DNA of 64,000 nucleotides, taken from Enterovibrio norvegicus DSM 15893. GTDB taxonomy: Bacteria; Pseudomonadota; Gammaproteobacteria; Enterobacterales; Vibrionaceae. Below are positions 56,524 to 64,000 of this stretch, piece by piece (the stretch's first letter is position 1; each line of letters opens with the position of its first letter). Both the position numbers and the translations under genes were made by a program. Location of the stretch: positions 1-64,000 of the forward strand of contig NZ_FOWR01000002.1 of NCBI RefSeq assembly GCF_900115495.1, written 5' to 3'. The notes beneath the pieces are model-generated. The model made no database searches. It was not told the origin of the DNA and saw nothing but the letters and a program-made list of their open reading frames with translations.

Positions 56524-56556
56524 AAAAAAAGTCCGCCACATGACATGGCGGCTTTT
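56524..56556 (-). terminator. Terminator of the tetR gene
   Basis: CCGCCA (56533-56538) pairs with TGGCGG (56546-56551), and on the minus strand a run of seven Ts follows. It separates tetR from the oxidoreductase, so they are separate units. Confidence 0.75.
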
Positions 56557-56577
56557 AGAGTGAATGAATCACTCAGT

Positions 56578-56634
56578 TATACCCAAACAAGGTGAAGATG
56601 CCGGATCCAGTGAGCATCTTTAGGTTGTTTGGGG
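56578..56634. repeat. Palindromic intergenic repeat, copy 2
   Basis: About 57 bases with TATACCCAAACAAGGTGAAGATGC at one end and GCATCTTTAGGTTGTTTGGGG at the other, centred on GGATCCAG. Same family as 52316 and 52897. Confidence 0.75.
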
Positions 56635-56644
56635 TGACGTCAGT

Positions 56645-57241
56645 TTAAAAGGCTGTGTTGCCTTTCAATAATTGTTCAGTTGAAAGCAATGCTTGTGACA
56701 TGCCATCGGTATTTTGGCTGAGTTTGCTCATAAGGCTTGCACCAATCCACAAATAGTAAAGCTGATTGGCGGCAGCATGGCTGTCTTTGACCTGAATGGA
56801 GCCGTCCTCCATGCCTTCTTCTATGCACCGAGCAATCAGTGCAATGATGCGGCTTGCACCGTCGAGTAAAGATAAGCGCATGGCATCAGAAAGATCTGAC
56901 ACTTCACCGCTGAGTTTAACGACTAAGCATCGCTGGTTACTGCACGTGCCATCGTTTACTTCAATCCATTTACGCCAATACTGCATGAGCTTTTCATAGC
57001 CACTGAGGCTTGGGTCACTGAACAGCGCATCGAGGCGCTGTCGGTAATTGGCGAAATACTCGTTGATCAATGCTTCACCAAACTGCTCTTTGGATTTGAA
57101 GTAATGATAAAACGAGCCTTTCGGCACACTGGCATGCGCGAGCAATTGAGACAGGCCTACACTGGTAAAGCCTTTCTCAACGATCAATTGGTAGCCCACA
57201 TCTAAAATGTGTTGGCGAGTAGGGTGTGTGTCTGTATTCAT
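56645..57241 (-). CDS. TetR/AcrR-family repressor
   Basis: 198 residues with the N-terminal helix-turn-helix ILDVGYQLIVEKGFTSVGLSQLLAHASVPKGSFYHYFKSKEQFGEA and a helical ligand domain. Cys in NDGTCSNQRCLVVKL could be redox-sensitive, as in NemR-type sensors. It likely represses itself and the oxidoreductase through the matching operators at 57262 and 56498. Confidence 0.93.
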   Translation of the reverse strand: MNTDTHPTRQHILDVGYQLIVEKGFTSVGLSQLLAHASVPKGSFYHYFKSKEQFGEALINEYFANYRQRLDALFSDPSLSGYEKLMQYWRKWIEVNDGTCSNQRCLVVKLSGEVSDLSDAMRLSLLDGASRIIALIARCIEEGMEDGSIQVKDSHAAANQLYYLWIGASLMSKLSQNTDGMSQALLSTEQLLKGNTAF

Positions 57242-57261
57242 GTCGAGTATCTTAAGATCAA

Positions 57262-57278
57262 TTAGACCAGTCGTCTAG
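57262..57278. promoter_or_regulatory. TetR-type operator before tetR
   Basis: TTAGACCAGTCGTCTAG, 20 bp upstream of the tetR start; partner of 56498. Confidence 0.82.
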
Positions 57279-57330
57279 TCAAAGGATTTGTCTGTTATTT
57301 GCCTTGTGATCACATCTTTGTCTATTTCGT

Positions 57331-57352
57331 CAATGAAATGTTTGTTTCATTG
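57331..57352. promoter_or_regulatory. Palindromic operator before the iolC fusion
   Basis: Perfect eight-base arms CAATGAAA and TTTCATTG around TGTTTG, the same TGAAA-N6-TTTCA form as at 42173. A second, less symmetric copy (ATGAAA-N6-TTTCGC) is at 57386-57403, and GTTTCGAAACGTTTCATTTC lies at 57418-57437. The cluster suggests several bound dimers of one regulator. Confidence 0.65.
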
Positions 57353-57385
57353 GTTGCGTGATAAACGTTTAGATCTTACTATTAA

Positions 57386-57403
57386 ATGAAATAAACGTTT
57401 CGC
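57386..57403. promoter_or_regulatory. Second operator-like site before the iolC fusion
   Basis: ATGAAA-TAAACG-TTTCGC: the core GAAA-N6-TTTC with imperfect outer bases, 55 bases after the first palindrome. Confidence 0.5.
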
Positions 57404-57476
57404 TGTTGTTTTCTGTGTTTCGAAACGTTTCATTTCACCCCTTCTTCACACCAACACAGTCGGACAGGAGTCTTAC

Positions 57477-59414
57477 ATGACGACGCGGGAAAGAACACTG
57501 GATGTTATCTGCCTTGGGCGCGTAGCGGTCGATCTCTATGGAGAGCAAGTCGGTTCAAGGCTTGAGGATATGCGAACCTTTGCTAAATATTTAGGCGGTT
57601 CGTCTGGCAATGTGGCCCATGGAACGGCGCGACAAGGTCTCAAATCCGGCATGCTTGCTCGTGTGGGTGATGAGCACATGGGGCGTTTTGTTCGTGAAGA
57701 GTTAGAACGTGTTGGCGTAGATACCAGCCATATCATCACAGACAAAGAGCGTCTGACGGCATTGGTGTTACTCGGCATCAAAGACAAAGATACTTTCCCG
57801 CTGATTTTCTTTCGCGAAAACTGCGCTGACCAAGCGATCACGCCCGAAGACATCAGCGAAGAATACATCGCATCAGCAAAATGCTTGGCGATCACAGGCA
57901 CACACCTTTCAAATCCAAGCTCACGACAAGCCGTGATCACCGCCCTTAACTACGCGCGTAAACATGGTGTACGCACCGCATTGGATGTGGATTTTCGTCC
58001 TGTGCTTTGGGGCTTAACCTCATTGGGTGACGGTGAAACTCGGTTCATTGCATCTGATGATGTCACCAACCAGTTGCAGGAAGTGCTGGGCTTGTTCGAC
58101 CTGATTGTCGGCACAGAAGAAGAGTTTCACATCGCTGGCGGTACTGAAGATTCCATCGGTGCGTTGAAAAAAGTGCGCGAATTCACGGATGCCACCTTGG
58201 TGTGTAAACGTGGCCCATTGGGTTGCAGCGTATTTACACACGAAATTGGCACTCAACTGGATGATGGCATCACGGTGAAAGGTGTGCGTGTCGAAGTGCT
58301 TAATGTGCTGGGGGCGGGTGACGCCTTTATGTCCGGTTTGCTGCGCGGATATCTGAACGACGAATCGTGGGAGCAAAGCTGCCGCTATGCCAATGCATGT
58401 GGCGCCCTGGTCGTATCTCGCCACGGTTGTTCTCCTGCGATGCCGACCAAAGAAGAGCTTGATAACTACCTGCTGCGTGAGCATGAAGTGCCACGTCCTG
58501 ATCGTGATGCGATGTTGAACCATCTTCACCGTGTGACTACCCGTGAAAAAGCATGGCCAGAACTGTGTGTATTGGCGTTTGATCACCGTTCGCAGTTTGT
58601 CGAAATGGCGCTCAGTGCCGGGATTGATGTGGCACACATACCGCATTTGAAATCACTCATTTGGCAGGCAGTACAAGAAGTCACGGCAGAAAGTGGGCTG
58701 ACCGGTAAAGCGGGTATTTTGTGTGATTCTACCTTTGGTATGGATGTGCTGAATGACGCGACAGGGTATGGCGATTCCGTGGCAGAGCGCTATTGGGTTG
58801 GTCGACCTATCGAGCTGCCTGGGTCGCGTCCACTTCGCCTCGAAAATGGCAATATCGGCACGCAATTGGCGAACTGGCCACGCGAGCAAGTGGTGAAATG
58901 TTTAATGTTTTACCATCCTGATGATGAGCGTGAGCTTCAACTTGATCAGGAAGAAACCTTGAAAGAGGTGTACAACGCTTGCTGTGAAAGCACCAATGAA
59001 TTGCTGATTGAAATCATTCTTCCTAAAGATGCGCCCGTCGGCTCAGCCCACGATGCAGATGCCATGTATCAACGCGTGATGGAGCGCCTTTATAACCTTG
59101 GCATTAAACCCGATTGGTGGAAGTTGCCGCCACTCACTGCGAAAGGTTGGAAAGACGTCGATACCTTGATTGAGCAACGTGATTCGCATTGCCGTGGTGT
59201 TGTGCTGTTGGGGTTAGACCAACCAGCAGAACAGCTTAAAGCGGGTTTCTCTGCGGCATCGCAGTCTCGTACTGTTCGAGGTTTCGCTGTGGGACGCACT
59301 ATCTTTGGCGAACCGAGCCGACAATGGATGCGTGGGGAGTTAACGGGAGAGCAGTTCGTGAATGCCGTGAAACGAAACTACATTGATTTGATTGATACAT
59401 GGCGTCAGCGTTAA
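57477..59414 (+). CDS. iolC: 5-dehydro-2-deoxygluconokinase fused to a DUF2090 aldolase-like domain
   Basis: 645 residues; start behind AGGAG. Residues 1-~330 are IolC, a PfkB kinase (DVICLGRVAVDLYGEQ, LGGSSGNVAHGTA, active site LNVLGAGDAFMSGLLRG). Residues ~345-645 are DUF2090 (LCVLAFDHRSQFVEMA, GILCDSTFGMDVL, RGFAVGRTIFGEPSRQWM), a class I-like aldolase barrel believed to split the kinase product. It therefore may perform two successive steps. Paralogous to the stand-alone kinase at 18299. First gene of a three-gene unit with iolE and mmsA. Confidence 0.93.
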   Translation: MTTRERTLDVICLGRVAVDLYGEQVGSRLEDMRTFAKYLGGSSGNVAHGTARQGLKSGMLARVGDEHMGRFVREELERVGVDTSHIITDKERLTALVLLGIKDKDTFPLIFFRENCADQAITPEDISEEYIASAKCLAITGTHLSNPSSRQAVITALNYARKHGVRTALDVDFRPVLWGLTSLGDGETRFIASDDVTNQLQEVLGLFDLIVGTEEEFHIAGGTEDSIGALKKVREFTDATLVCKRGPLGCSVFTHEIGTQLDDGITVKGVRVEVLNVLGAGDAFMSGLLRGYLNDESWEQSCRYANACGALVVSRHGCSPAMPTKEELDNYLLREHEVPRPDRDAMLNHLHRVTTREKAWPELCVLAFDHRSQFVEMALSAGIDVAHIPHLKSLIWQAVQEVTAESGLTGKAGILCDSTFGMDVLNDATGYGDSVAERYWVGRPIELPGSRPLRLENGNIGTQLANWPREQVVKCLMFYHPDDERELQLDQEETLKEVYNACCESTNELLIEIILPKDAPVGSAHDADAMYQRVMERLYNLGIKPDWWKLPPLTAKGWKDVDTLIEQRDSHCRGVVLLGLDQPAEQLKAGFSAASQSRTVRGFAVGRTIFGEPSRQWMRGELTGEQFVNAVKRNYIDLIDTWRQR

Positions 59415-59466
59415 TGGTTACTTTTTATTACGGCAGATCGGCAATCGCAGAGATGAGGAAACAGAC

Positions 59467-60357
59467 ATGGCAGTTCAATTAGGCATCAACCCACTGACAT
59501 GGACGAATGATGATCTTCCCTCTCTGGGGGCAGAAACGCCCCTTGATGTATGTTTAGCGGAAGGAAAATTAGCAGGATTCACGGGGTTCGAATTGGGCAA
59601 CAAATTCCCAAGAACGCCGGAAAGACTTGGTCCCATTCTGCGTAAGCATGAATTGGCGTTGGTATCCGGCTGGTATTCAGGAGAGCTACTCAGCCGATCC
59701 GTTGAGCAGGAAATCGACGCGGTGCAATCTCACCTTCATTTGCTTAAAACGCTGGGCGCAACTGTCATGGTGTTTGCAGAAGTGACAGGATGTGTGCATG
59801 GCAACCTCAATATGCCCGTTGAGCGTCGGCCTCGTTTCCCCGAGAATCGTTGGCAAGAATACGGCGAAAAACTGACCGAGTTTGCAAAGTACACCCAATC
59901 ACAGGGTGTTCAAATTGCTTATCACCATCACATGGGCACAGTGATTGAAAGCGAAGCAGATATTGACAGATTAATGGATGTGACGGGCGAAGAAGTGGGT
60001 TTGTTGCTGGATACGGGCCATCTTCATTTTGCCGGGGGAGATCCGGTTGCTGTTGCGAAACGTCATGCTGCGCGCATCAATCACGTGCATTGCAAGGACA
60101 TTCGACAATCCATTCTCGATGATGCTCACAATCGCCGACTCAGCTTTTTGGATGCAGTTCTCAATGGTGTCTTCACTGTACCTGGCGATGGGTGCATTGA
60201 TTATTCGGGGGTGATGCAGGTGTTGAAAGACAACGAATATGAAGGTTGGCTGGTGGTGGAAGCAGAGCAAGATCCTGCCATCGCTCATCCGCTGACGTAT
60301 GCGAAGAAAGGGCATAAAAATCTTGAAGCTTACGCAAGAGAGGCTGGATTGCTCTAG
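59467..60357 (+). CDS. iolE: Myo-inosose-2 dehydratase
   Basis: 296 residues from ATG 59467 (GAGGA upstream), 52 bases after the iolC fusion. Canonical IolE features: GINPLTWTNDDLPSLG at the start, metal-site segments AYHHHMGTVIE, LLLDTGHLHFAGGDP, NHVHCKDIR and WLVVEAEQDP. It dehydrates scyllo-inosose to the diketone used by IolD. The other IolE-type protein (22737) differs in the N-terminal signature (APCSWGIEF). Confidence 0.95.
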   Translation: MAVQLGINPLTWTNDDLPSLGAETPLDVCLAEGKLAGFTGFELGNKFPRTPERLGPILRKHELALVSGWYSGELLSRSVEQEIDAVQSHLHLLKTLGATVMVFAEVTGCVHGNLNMPVERRPRFPENRWQEYGEKLTEFAKYTQSQGVQIAYHHHMGTVIESEADIDRLMDVTGEEVGLLLDTGHLHFAGGDPVAVAKRHAARINHVHCKDIRQSILDDAHNRRLSFLDAVLNGVFTVPGDGCIDYSGVMQVLKDNEYEGWLVVEAEQDPAIAHPLTYAKKGHKNLEAYAREAGLL

Positions 60358-60458
60358 ACAAATCAGTTCTGCACTGCGGGTTAAAAGAGGCAGTGCTGAT
60401 AAAGAAAAATGAAAGTTAAATGACCCAGCATGAGGCTCAATACAGGGAGACCCAAGAC

Positions 60459-61970
60459 ATGGAAACGGCTCATAATTATATCAATGGCAGCATTGCCGAA
60501 AGTCAGACAACCCGCTTTGGTGCGGTGTTTAACCCCGCGACAGGCGAGCAAACCAAACAAGTCGCACTGAGTAGCGCCCAAGAAACGGAACAGGCGATTG
60601 CAGCAGCACAAGCTGCTTTTCCTGCTTGGGCGAAAACACCGTCACTTCGTCGTGCACGCGTCATGTTTAAATTCAAGGCTCTGCTTGAAAAGCATCAAGA
60701 TACGCTGGCGCGTTTGATCAGTAATGAACACGGTAAAGTGTATTCAGATGCCGTAGGCGAGTTGACCCGTGGTTTAGAAGTGGTGGAATTTGCCTGTGGC
60801 ATTCCTCACCTGCAAAAAGGGGAGAGCTCAGCGAACGTTGGCTCCGGCGTTGATAGCCATTCCTTGATGCAGCCGTTAGGTGTTTGCGCAGGGATCACGC
60901 CGTTTAACTTTCCCGCTATGGTGCCTATGTGGATGTTTCCGATTGCCATTGCAACGGGAAACACCTTTGTGTTGAAACCGTCTGAGAAAGATCCCTCATT
61001 GGGTTTGGTGCTGGGAGCGCTTTTGAAAGAAGCAGGCTTACCTGACGGCGTGTTTAATGTTGTGAATGGCGACAAAGAAGCGGTAGATGTGTTGCTGACC
61101 GATCCTCGTGTTCAAGCTGTTAGCTTTGTGGGTTCAACGCCGATTGCTGAATACATCTATGCCACGGCGTCTGCGCACGGCAAACGCTGCCAAGCGCTGG
61201 GAGGTGCGAAAAACCATTGTATCTTAATGCCGGATGCTGACATGGACATGGCCTCTAGCGCCATCATGGGGGCTGGGTTTGGCGCTGCGGGTGAACGCTG
61301 CATGGCATTGTCTGTCGTGGTTGCTGTGGGCGATGAAACGGCAGATACCTTGGTCGGCTCTCTGTCTGACAGCATTGCTAACATGCGTGTCGGTCCGGGC
61401 ATTGTGGATGGTCCTGAAAACGACATGGGCCCCGTGATCTCCGCACAACATAAAGATAAAATTTTGGGTTATATCAATGCTGGTGAAGCGCAGGGTGCCA
61501 AGCTGGTGGTGGATGGTCGAAACTGCCAGGTTGAAGGACATGACGACGGCTTCTACGTTGGCCCAACTTTGTTTGATGATGTCACACCTGACATGAGTAT
61601 CTATCAAGAAGAGATCTTTGGTCCCGTGTTGTCTGTGGTTCGTGTGCCTGATTACCAAACAGCGCTCGAACTCATCAATGGTCATGAATATGGGAACGGT
61701 TCAGCGATCTTCACACGAGACGGAGAAACCGCGCGCCAGTTCAGTGAAGATGTGTTGGCAGGTATGGTGGGTGTGAATGTGCCAATTCCTGTCCCAATGG
61801 CATTCCATAGTTTCGGCGGTTGGAAGCGTTCAATCTTTGGGCCATTGAATGTACACGGCAACGACGGCGTACGTTTCTATACCCGAATGAAAACCGTCAC
61901 CACGCGATGGCCAGCGAGTGTTCGTTTGGAAAAGCACGACAGTCACTTCACCATGCCCACCATGGGATAA
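60459..61970 (+). CDS. mmsA: CoA-acylating malonate/methylmalonate-semialdehyde dehydrogenase
   Basis: 503 residues from ATG 60459 (GGGAG upstream); an ATG at 60420 would add 13 residues. Aldehyde dehydrogenase fold with NAD site SFVGSTPIAEYIY, catalytic Cys in GAAGERCMALS and Glu region LGGAKNH typical of MmsA, which lacks the usual general-base Glu. It converts malonic semialdehyde from the inositol pathway to acetyl-CoA (IolA). Also acts in valine breakdown in other organisms. Confidence 0.94.
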   Translation: METAHNYINGSIAESQTTRFGAVFNPATGEQTKQVALSSAQETEQAIAAAQAAFPAWAKTPSLRRARVMFKFKALLEKHQDTLARLISNEHGKVYSDAVGELTRGLEVVEFACGIPHLQKGESSANVGSGVDSHSLMQPLGVCAGITPFNFPAMVPMWMFPIAIATGNTFVLKPSEKDPSLGLVLGALLKEAGLPDGVFNVVNGDKEAVDVLLTDPRVQAVSFVGSTPIAEYIYATASAHGKRCQALGGAKNHCILMPDADMDMASSAIMGAGFGAAGERCMALSVVVAVGDETADTLVGSLSDSIANMRVGPGIVDGPENDMGPVISAQHKDKILGYINAGEAQGAKLVVDGRNCQVEGHDDGFYVGPTLFDDVTPDMSIYQEEIFGPVLSVVRVPDYQTALELINGHEYGNGSAIFTRDGETARQFSEDVLAGMVGVNVPIPVPMAFHSFGGWKRSIFGPLNVHGNDGVRFYTRMKTVTTRWPASVRLEKHDSHFTMPTMG

Positions 61971-61985
61971 GTATTATTTGAATGA

Positions 61986-62013
61986 TAAAAAGGCCGCTGA
62001 TGCGGCCTTTTTT
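61986..62013. terminator. Bidirectional terminator after mmsA
   Basis: AAAAAGGCCGC-TGAT-GCGGCCTTTTTT; between convergent mmsA and the RTX gene. Confidence 0.93.
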
Positions 62014-62036
62014 AACTGTATAATTTCATTCGGAAA

Positions 62037-63404
62037 TTAGACGAAATCAAACATGTCGCTAGATACTTTGTTGGCATTAAAGTCTTCAAGGGTAACGGTT
62101 GTTTTGTTACCGAAGTCTAAAATAGTGTCGCTGCCAGATTGCGTCACGCCAACTTGTTTGAACGATGTCAGCAGTGAACTGTCAATCTGAAGCGTGTCAC
62201 CTTGGCCTTTAGAGAAGTCCGCAATGGTGTTGTTGCCATCGCGATACTCAAAGAAGAAGGTATCCGCACCGAATCCACCAACCATGTAATCGTTGCCGTT
62301 ACCGCCGACCAAGTAATCGTCGCCGTTTTCACCGTACAGGTGATCGTCATTACCGCCGCCATAGAGTTTGTCGTGTGCGGTGCCACCTTTGAGGGTATCG
62401 TTGCCTAAGTGACCTTCTAGGATATCGTTGTGGAAACCACCATCAAGAAAATCATTACCTTTACCGCCGTTGAGGAAATCGTCGCCGGCATCGCCGTACA
62501 GGGTGTCATCGCCCTCTGAACCACGCAGTTCGTCGTTATTGTTACCGCCATGCAGTTCATCGTTACCTGTGCCACCATGAAGGTAATCAAGGTTGTTACC
62601 GCCATACATGGTGTCGTTGCCTTCACCACCTAGCATTCTGTCGTTGTTGCCTTCACCAAACATGGTGTCATGACCGTCACCGCCAACAAGGTAATCATTA
62701 CCACCGCCGCCGTTTAACATGTCGTTGCCTTCATCACCGAACAGTTGGTCGCCGCCGTTACCACCAAACAGATTGTCATCACCTAGACCGCCGCCGAGTT
62801 TATCTGCGCCGTCTTCACCTTGAAGGCTGTCGTTATCAGCACCGCCGTAGAGTTGGTCTGCTTCTGAGCCACCCCAAAGTGAATCTTCGCCTGCACCACC
62901 GCGAATAAAGTCTTCACCTTCATTGCCCCACAGAACATCGTTACCTTCATCGCCGTTGATTTCATCGTTGCCAGTGTGGCCGAAAAGAACATCATTACCG
63001 CGACCGCCAGATAAGAAGTCGTTACCATCGTTGCCTTGTGCTTTATCGTCGCCATCACCGCCATAGATTTTGTCGTTCCCTTCGTTGCCAAAGAGACGAT
63101 CATGGCCAGTACCGCCAGAAACGTAATCATCGCCCAAACCACCTTCGACAAGGTCGTCTCCCGCATCGCCGTAAAGGTTATCATTGAGGAAGCCACCACG
63201 AACCCAATCGTTGCCTGCATCGCCGTGGACTTCATCAGTGCCGTCACCGCCGATTACCGTATCGTCACCATCGCCACCGTAGATAAAATCAGTGTCGCCG
63301 TCGCCCTGAATGTAATCGTTGCCGCCGTTCCCATAAATGAAATCAACACCTGGTGTGCCGATGATTTTGTCGTCGTTTTCCGTACCGTTAATGATGTTCG
63401 ACAT
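62037..63404 (-). CDS. RTX calcium-binding repeat protein made almost wholly of nonapeptides
   Basis: 455 residues. From residue ~5 to ~385 there are around 40 GGxGxDxxx nonapeptides with no other domain, forming one long parallel beta-roll that should bind many Ca ions. The last ~70 residues (GADTFFFEYRDGNNTIADFSKGQGDTLQID...) are the usual peptidase-M10-like/RTX C-terminal cap, with a hydrophobic tail DMFDFV as a type I secretion signal. No N-terminal signal. It differs from the RTX trio at 31554-40087, whose C-terminal module is another type. Confidence 0.9.
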   Translation of the reverse strand: MSNIINGTENDDKIIGTPGVDFIYGNGGNDYIQGDGDTDFIYGGDGDDTVIGGDGTDEVHGDAGNDWVRGGFLNDNLYGDAGDDLVEGGLGDDYVSGGTGHDRLFGNEGNDKIYGGDGDDKAQGNDGNDFLSGGRGNDVLFGHTGNDEINGDEGNDVLWGNEGEDFIRGGAGEDSLWGGSEADQLYGGADNDSLQGEDGADKLGGGLGDDNLFGGNGGDQLFGDEGNDMLNGGGGNDYLVGGDGHDTMFGEGNNDRMLGGEGNDTMYGGNNLDYLHGGTGNDELHGGNNNDELRGSEGDDTLYGDAGDDFLNGGKGNDFLDGGFHNDILEGHLGNDTLKGGTAHDKLYGGGNDDHLYGENGDDYLVGGNGNDYMVGGFGADTFFFEYRDGNNTIADFSKGQGDTLQIDSSLLTSFKQVGVTQSGSDTILDFGNKTTVTLEDFNANKVSSDMFDFV

Positions 63405-63848
63405 GTTCTTTACCTTGTATATTTTTGAGGATGAGAAAATATTGTTATTTTTTTAAAGTGCCACGTCATTTTCGATAATATGAAAAGAATGCCAATCCAC
63501 CCTTTTCTCATTAGTGAGAATTAAGGTTTTAACTGAGTAAATAATCTAACTAAGAAGCATGCCTTTTATTTGAGCATTTCCTGAATTAAAGGTTTATCGA
63601 TTTATTTATAATTTAAAATCAGAAGGTTAGTATATTCTTTTCACTATGAGGAATAAGCATGAAAAGTTAACCCATCCTTTTTGATTGCTTTTGATTAGTG
63701 AGTATGAATTTTTTGCCAAATAGCATGTATTGTTGATTTTTCCCAACGGTTTTTTCATTTAAATATGAGGCGTACGTTGTTTGCTTTCTTTAATCAATAT
63801 TGAGAGTAAGCGTTGGATGGGATGGGGCAGGATTTGATGTTGGGTAGA
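63405..63848. other. AT-rich leader of the RTX repeat gene
   Basis: About 440 bases, strongly AT-rich, with no supported gene. It must hold the promoter of the minus-strand RTX gene; no operator recognised. Confidence 0.45.
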
Positions 63849-63871
63849 AAAGGCCGCGAATGCGGCCTGTT
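63849..63871 (-). terminator. Terminator of the minus-strand gene at the right edge
   Basis: AGGCCGC-GAAT-GCGGCCT (63852-63869); on the minus strand TTTTC follows. Confidence 0.8.
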
Positions 63872-63891
63872 TAGTAGCGTTACAGTGTGTC

Positions 63892-64000
63892 TACTTAAAT
63901 AGCTTCACATGCGCTTCCATTTCTTCGCCGATTTGTTTACGCATGTTCATTAAGCGAATGGCAGACTGTTCCAATTCTTTATCTTCATCGGTTTCTGGCG
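63892..64000 (-). CDS. C-terminal end of an unidentified protein (cut by window edge)
   Basis: The minus-strand frame gives 35 residues ending MRKQIGEEMEAHVKLFK and a TAG at 63892-63894, just before the terminator. Helical and charged. Too short to name. Confidence 0.7.

Noticed and set aside
57308-57317. TGATCACA-type palindrome as a CRP site before iolC
   Set aside because: The half-sites overlap instead of having the six-base spacing CRP needs.
58020-58646. 208-codon minus-strand frame inside iolC
   Set aside because: Antisense shadow of a strongly recognised gene.
62783-63428. Long overlapping frames on both strands in the RTX repeat gene
   Set aside because: Periodic 27-base repeats keep other frames open; Met/Thr/Ala- or Ile/Val-rich translations are artefacts.

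Overview
The window looks like a chromosomal segment of a marine gammaproteobacterium, most likely Vibrionaceae (Vibrio, Photobacterium, Enterovibrio or Grimontia-like). I infer this from protein style, moderate GC content, the sigma-54/NtrC nitrate-assimilation layout and small palindromic intergenic repeats. No rRNA, tRNA or CRISPR array was seen. The left edge cuts an IS256-type transposase and the right edge cuts an unidentified minus-strand gene.

Layout. (1) 1-331: end of an IS256-family element. (2) 436-11072: nitrate assimilation. nasA (minus) is divergent from cobA-nirB-nirD, a nitrate/nitrite MFS transporter and a fused PP2C phosphatase/Ser-Thr kinase (plus). The 475-bp divergent region carries a sigma-54 promoter facing each way and two NtrC-type palindromes between them. 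(3) 11069-14966: a LysE exporter, an RCC1-repeat lipoprotein and a small thioredoxin/zinc-ribbon operon. (4) 15259-28215: inositol locus A. A minus operon (iolD, a Gfo/Idh/MocA dehydrogenase, PfkB kinase, IolB homologue, IolJ-type aldolase, second dehydrogenase) is divergent from a plus operon (iolE-type gene, ABC permease, ATPase, binding protein), followed by a LacI-family regulator. (5) 28267-40087: YgjP-like metallopeptidase, an MCP, and three RTX proteins that share one C-terminal module but have unrelated N-terminal modules. (6) 40119-44244: GNAT, then inositol locus B, with a PhyH-type dioxygenase divergent from iolB-iolG. (7) 44417-57241: mixed housekeeping and accessory genes, including an 853-residue orphan, a Tat-signal FAD oxidase split by an in-frame stop, and a TetR/oxidoreductase pair with matching operators. 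(8) 57477-61970: inositol locus C, iolC-DUF2090 fusion, iolE and mmsA/iolA. (9) 62037-63404: a small protein made almost wholly of RTX repeats.

How it works together. NasA reduces nitrate, NirBD reduces nitrite to ammonium, CobA makes the siroheme precursor for NirB, and the MFS protein imports substrate. Loci A, B and C together encode import (ABC), oxidation (IolG and two paralogues), dehydration (IolE), ring opening (IolD), isomerisation (IolB), phosphorylation (IolC), aldol cleavage (IolJ or DUF2090) and CoA acylation (MmsA). IolB, IolC and IolE each occur twice, suggesting parallel routes or different inositol isomers. An 18-bp palindrome around TTGAAAACATTTTCAA links loci A and B, with a weaker version before lacI. 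A second palindrome (TGAAA-N6-TTTCA type) links loci B and C. These are two putative regulons read directly from the sequence.
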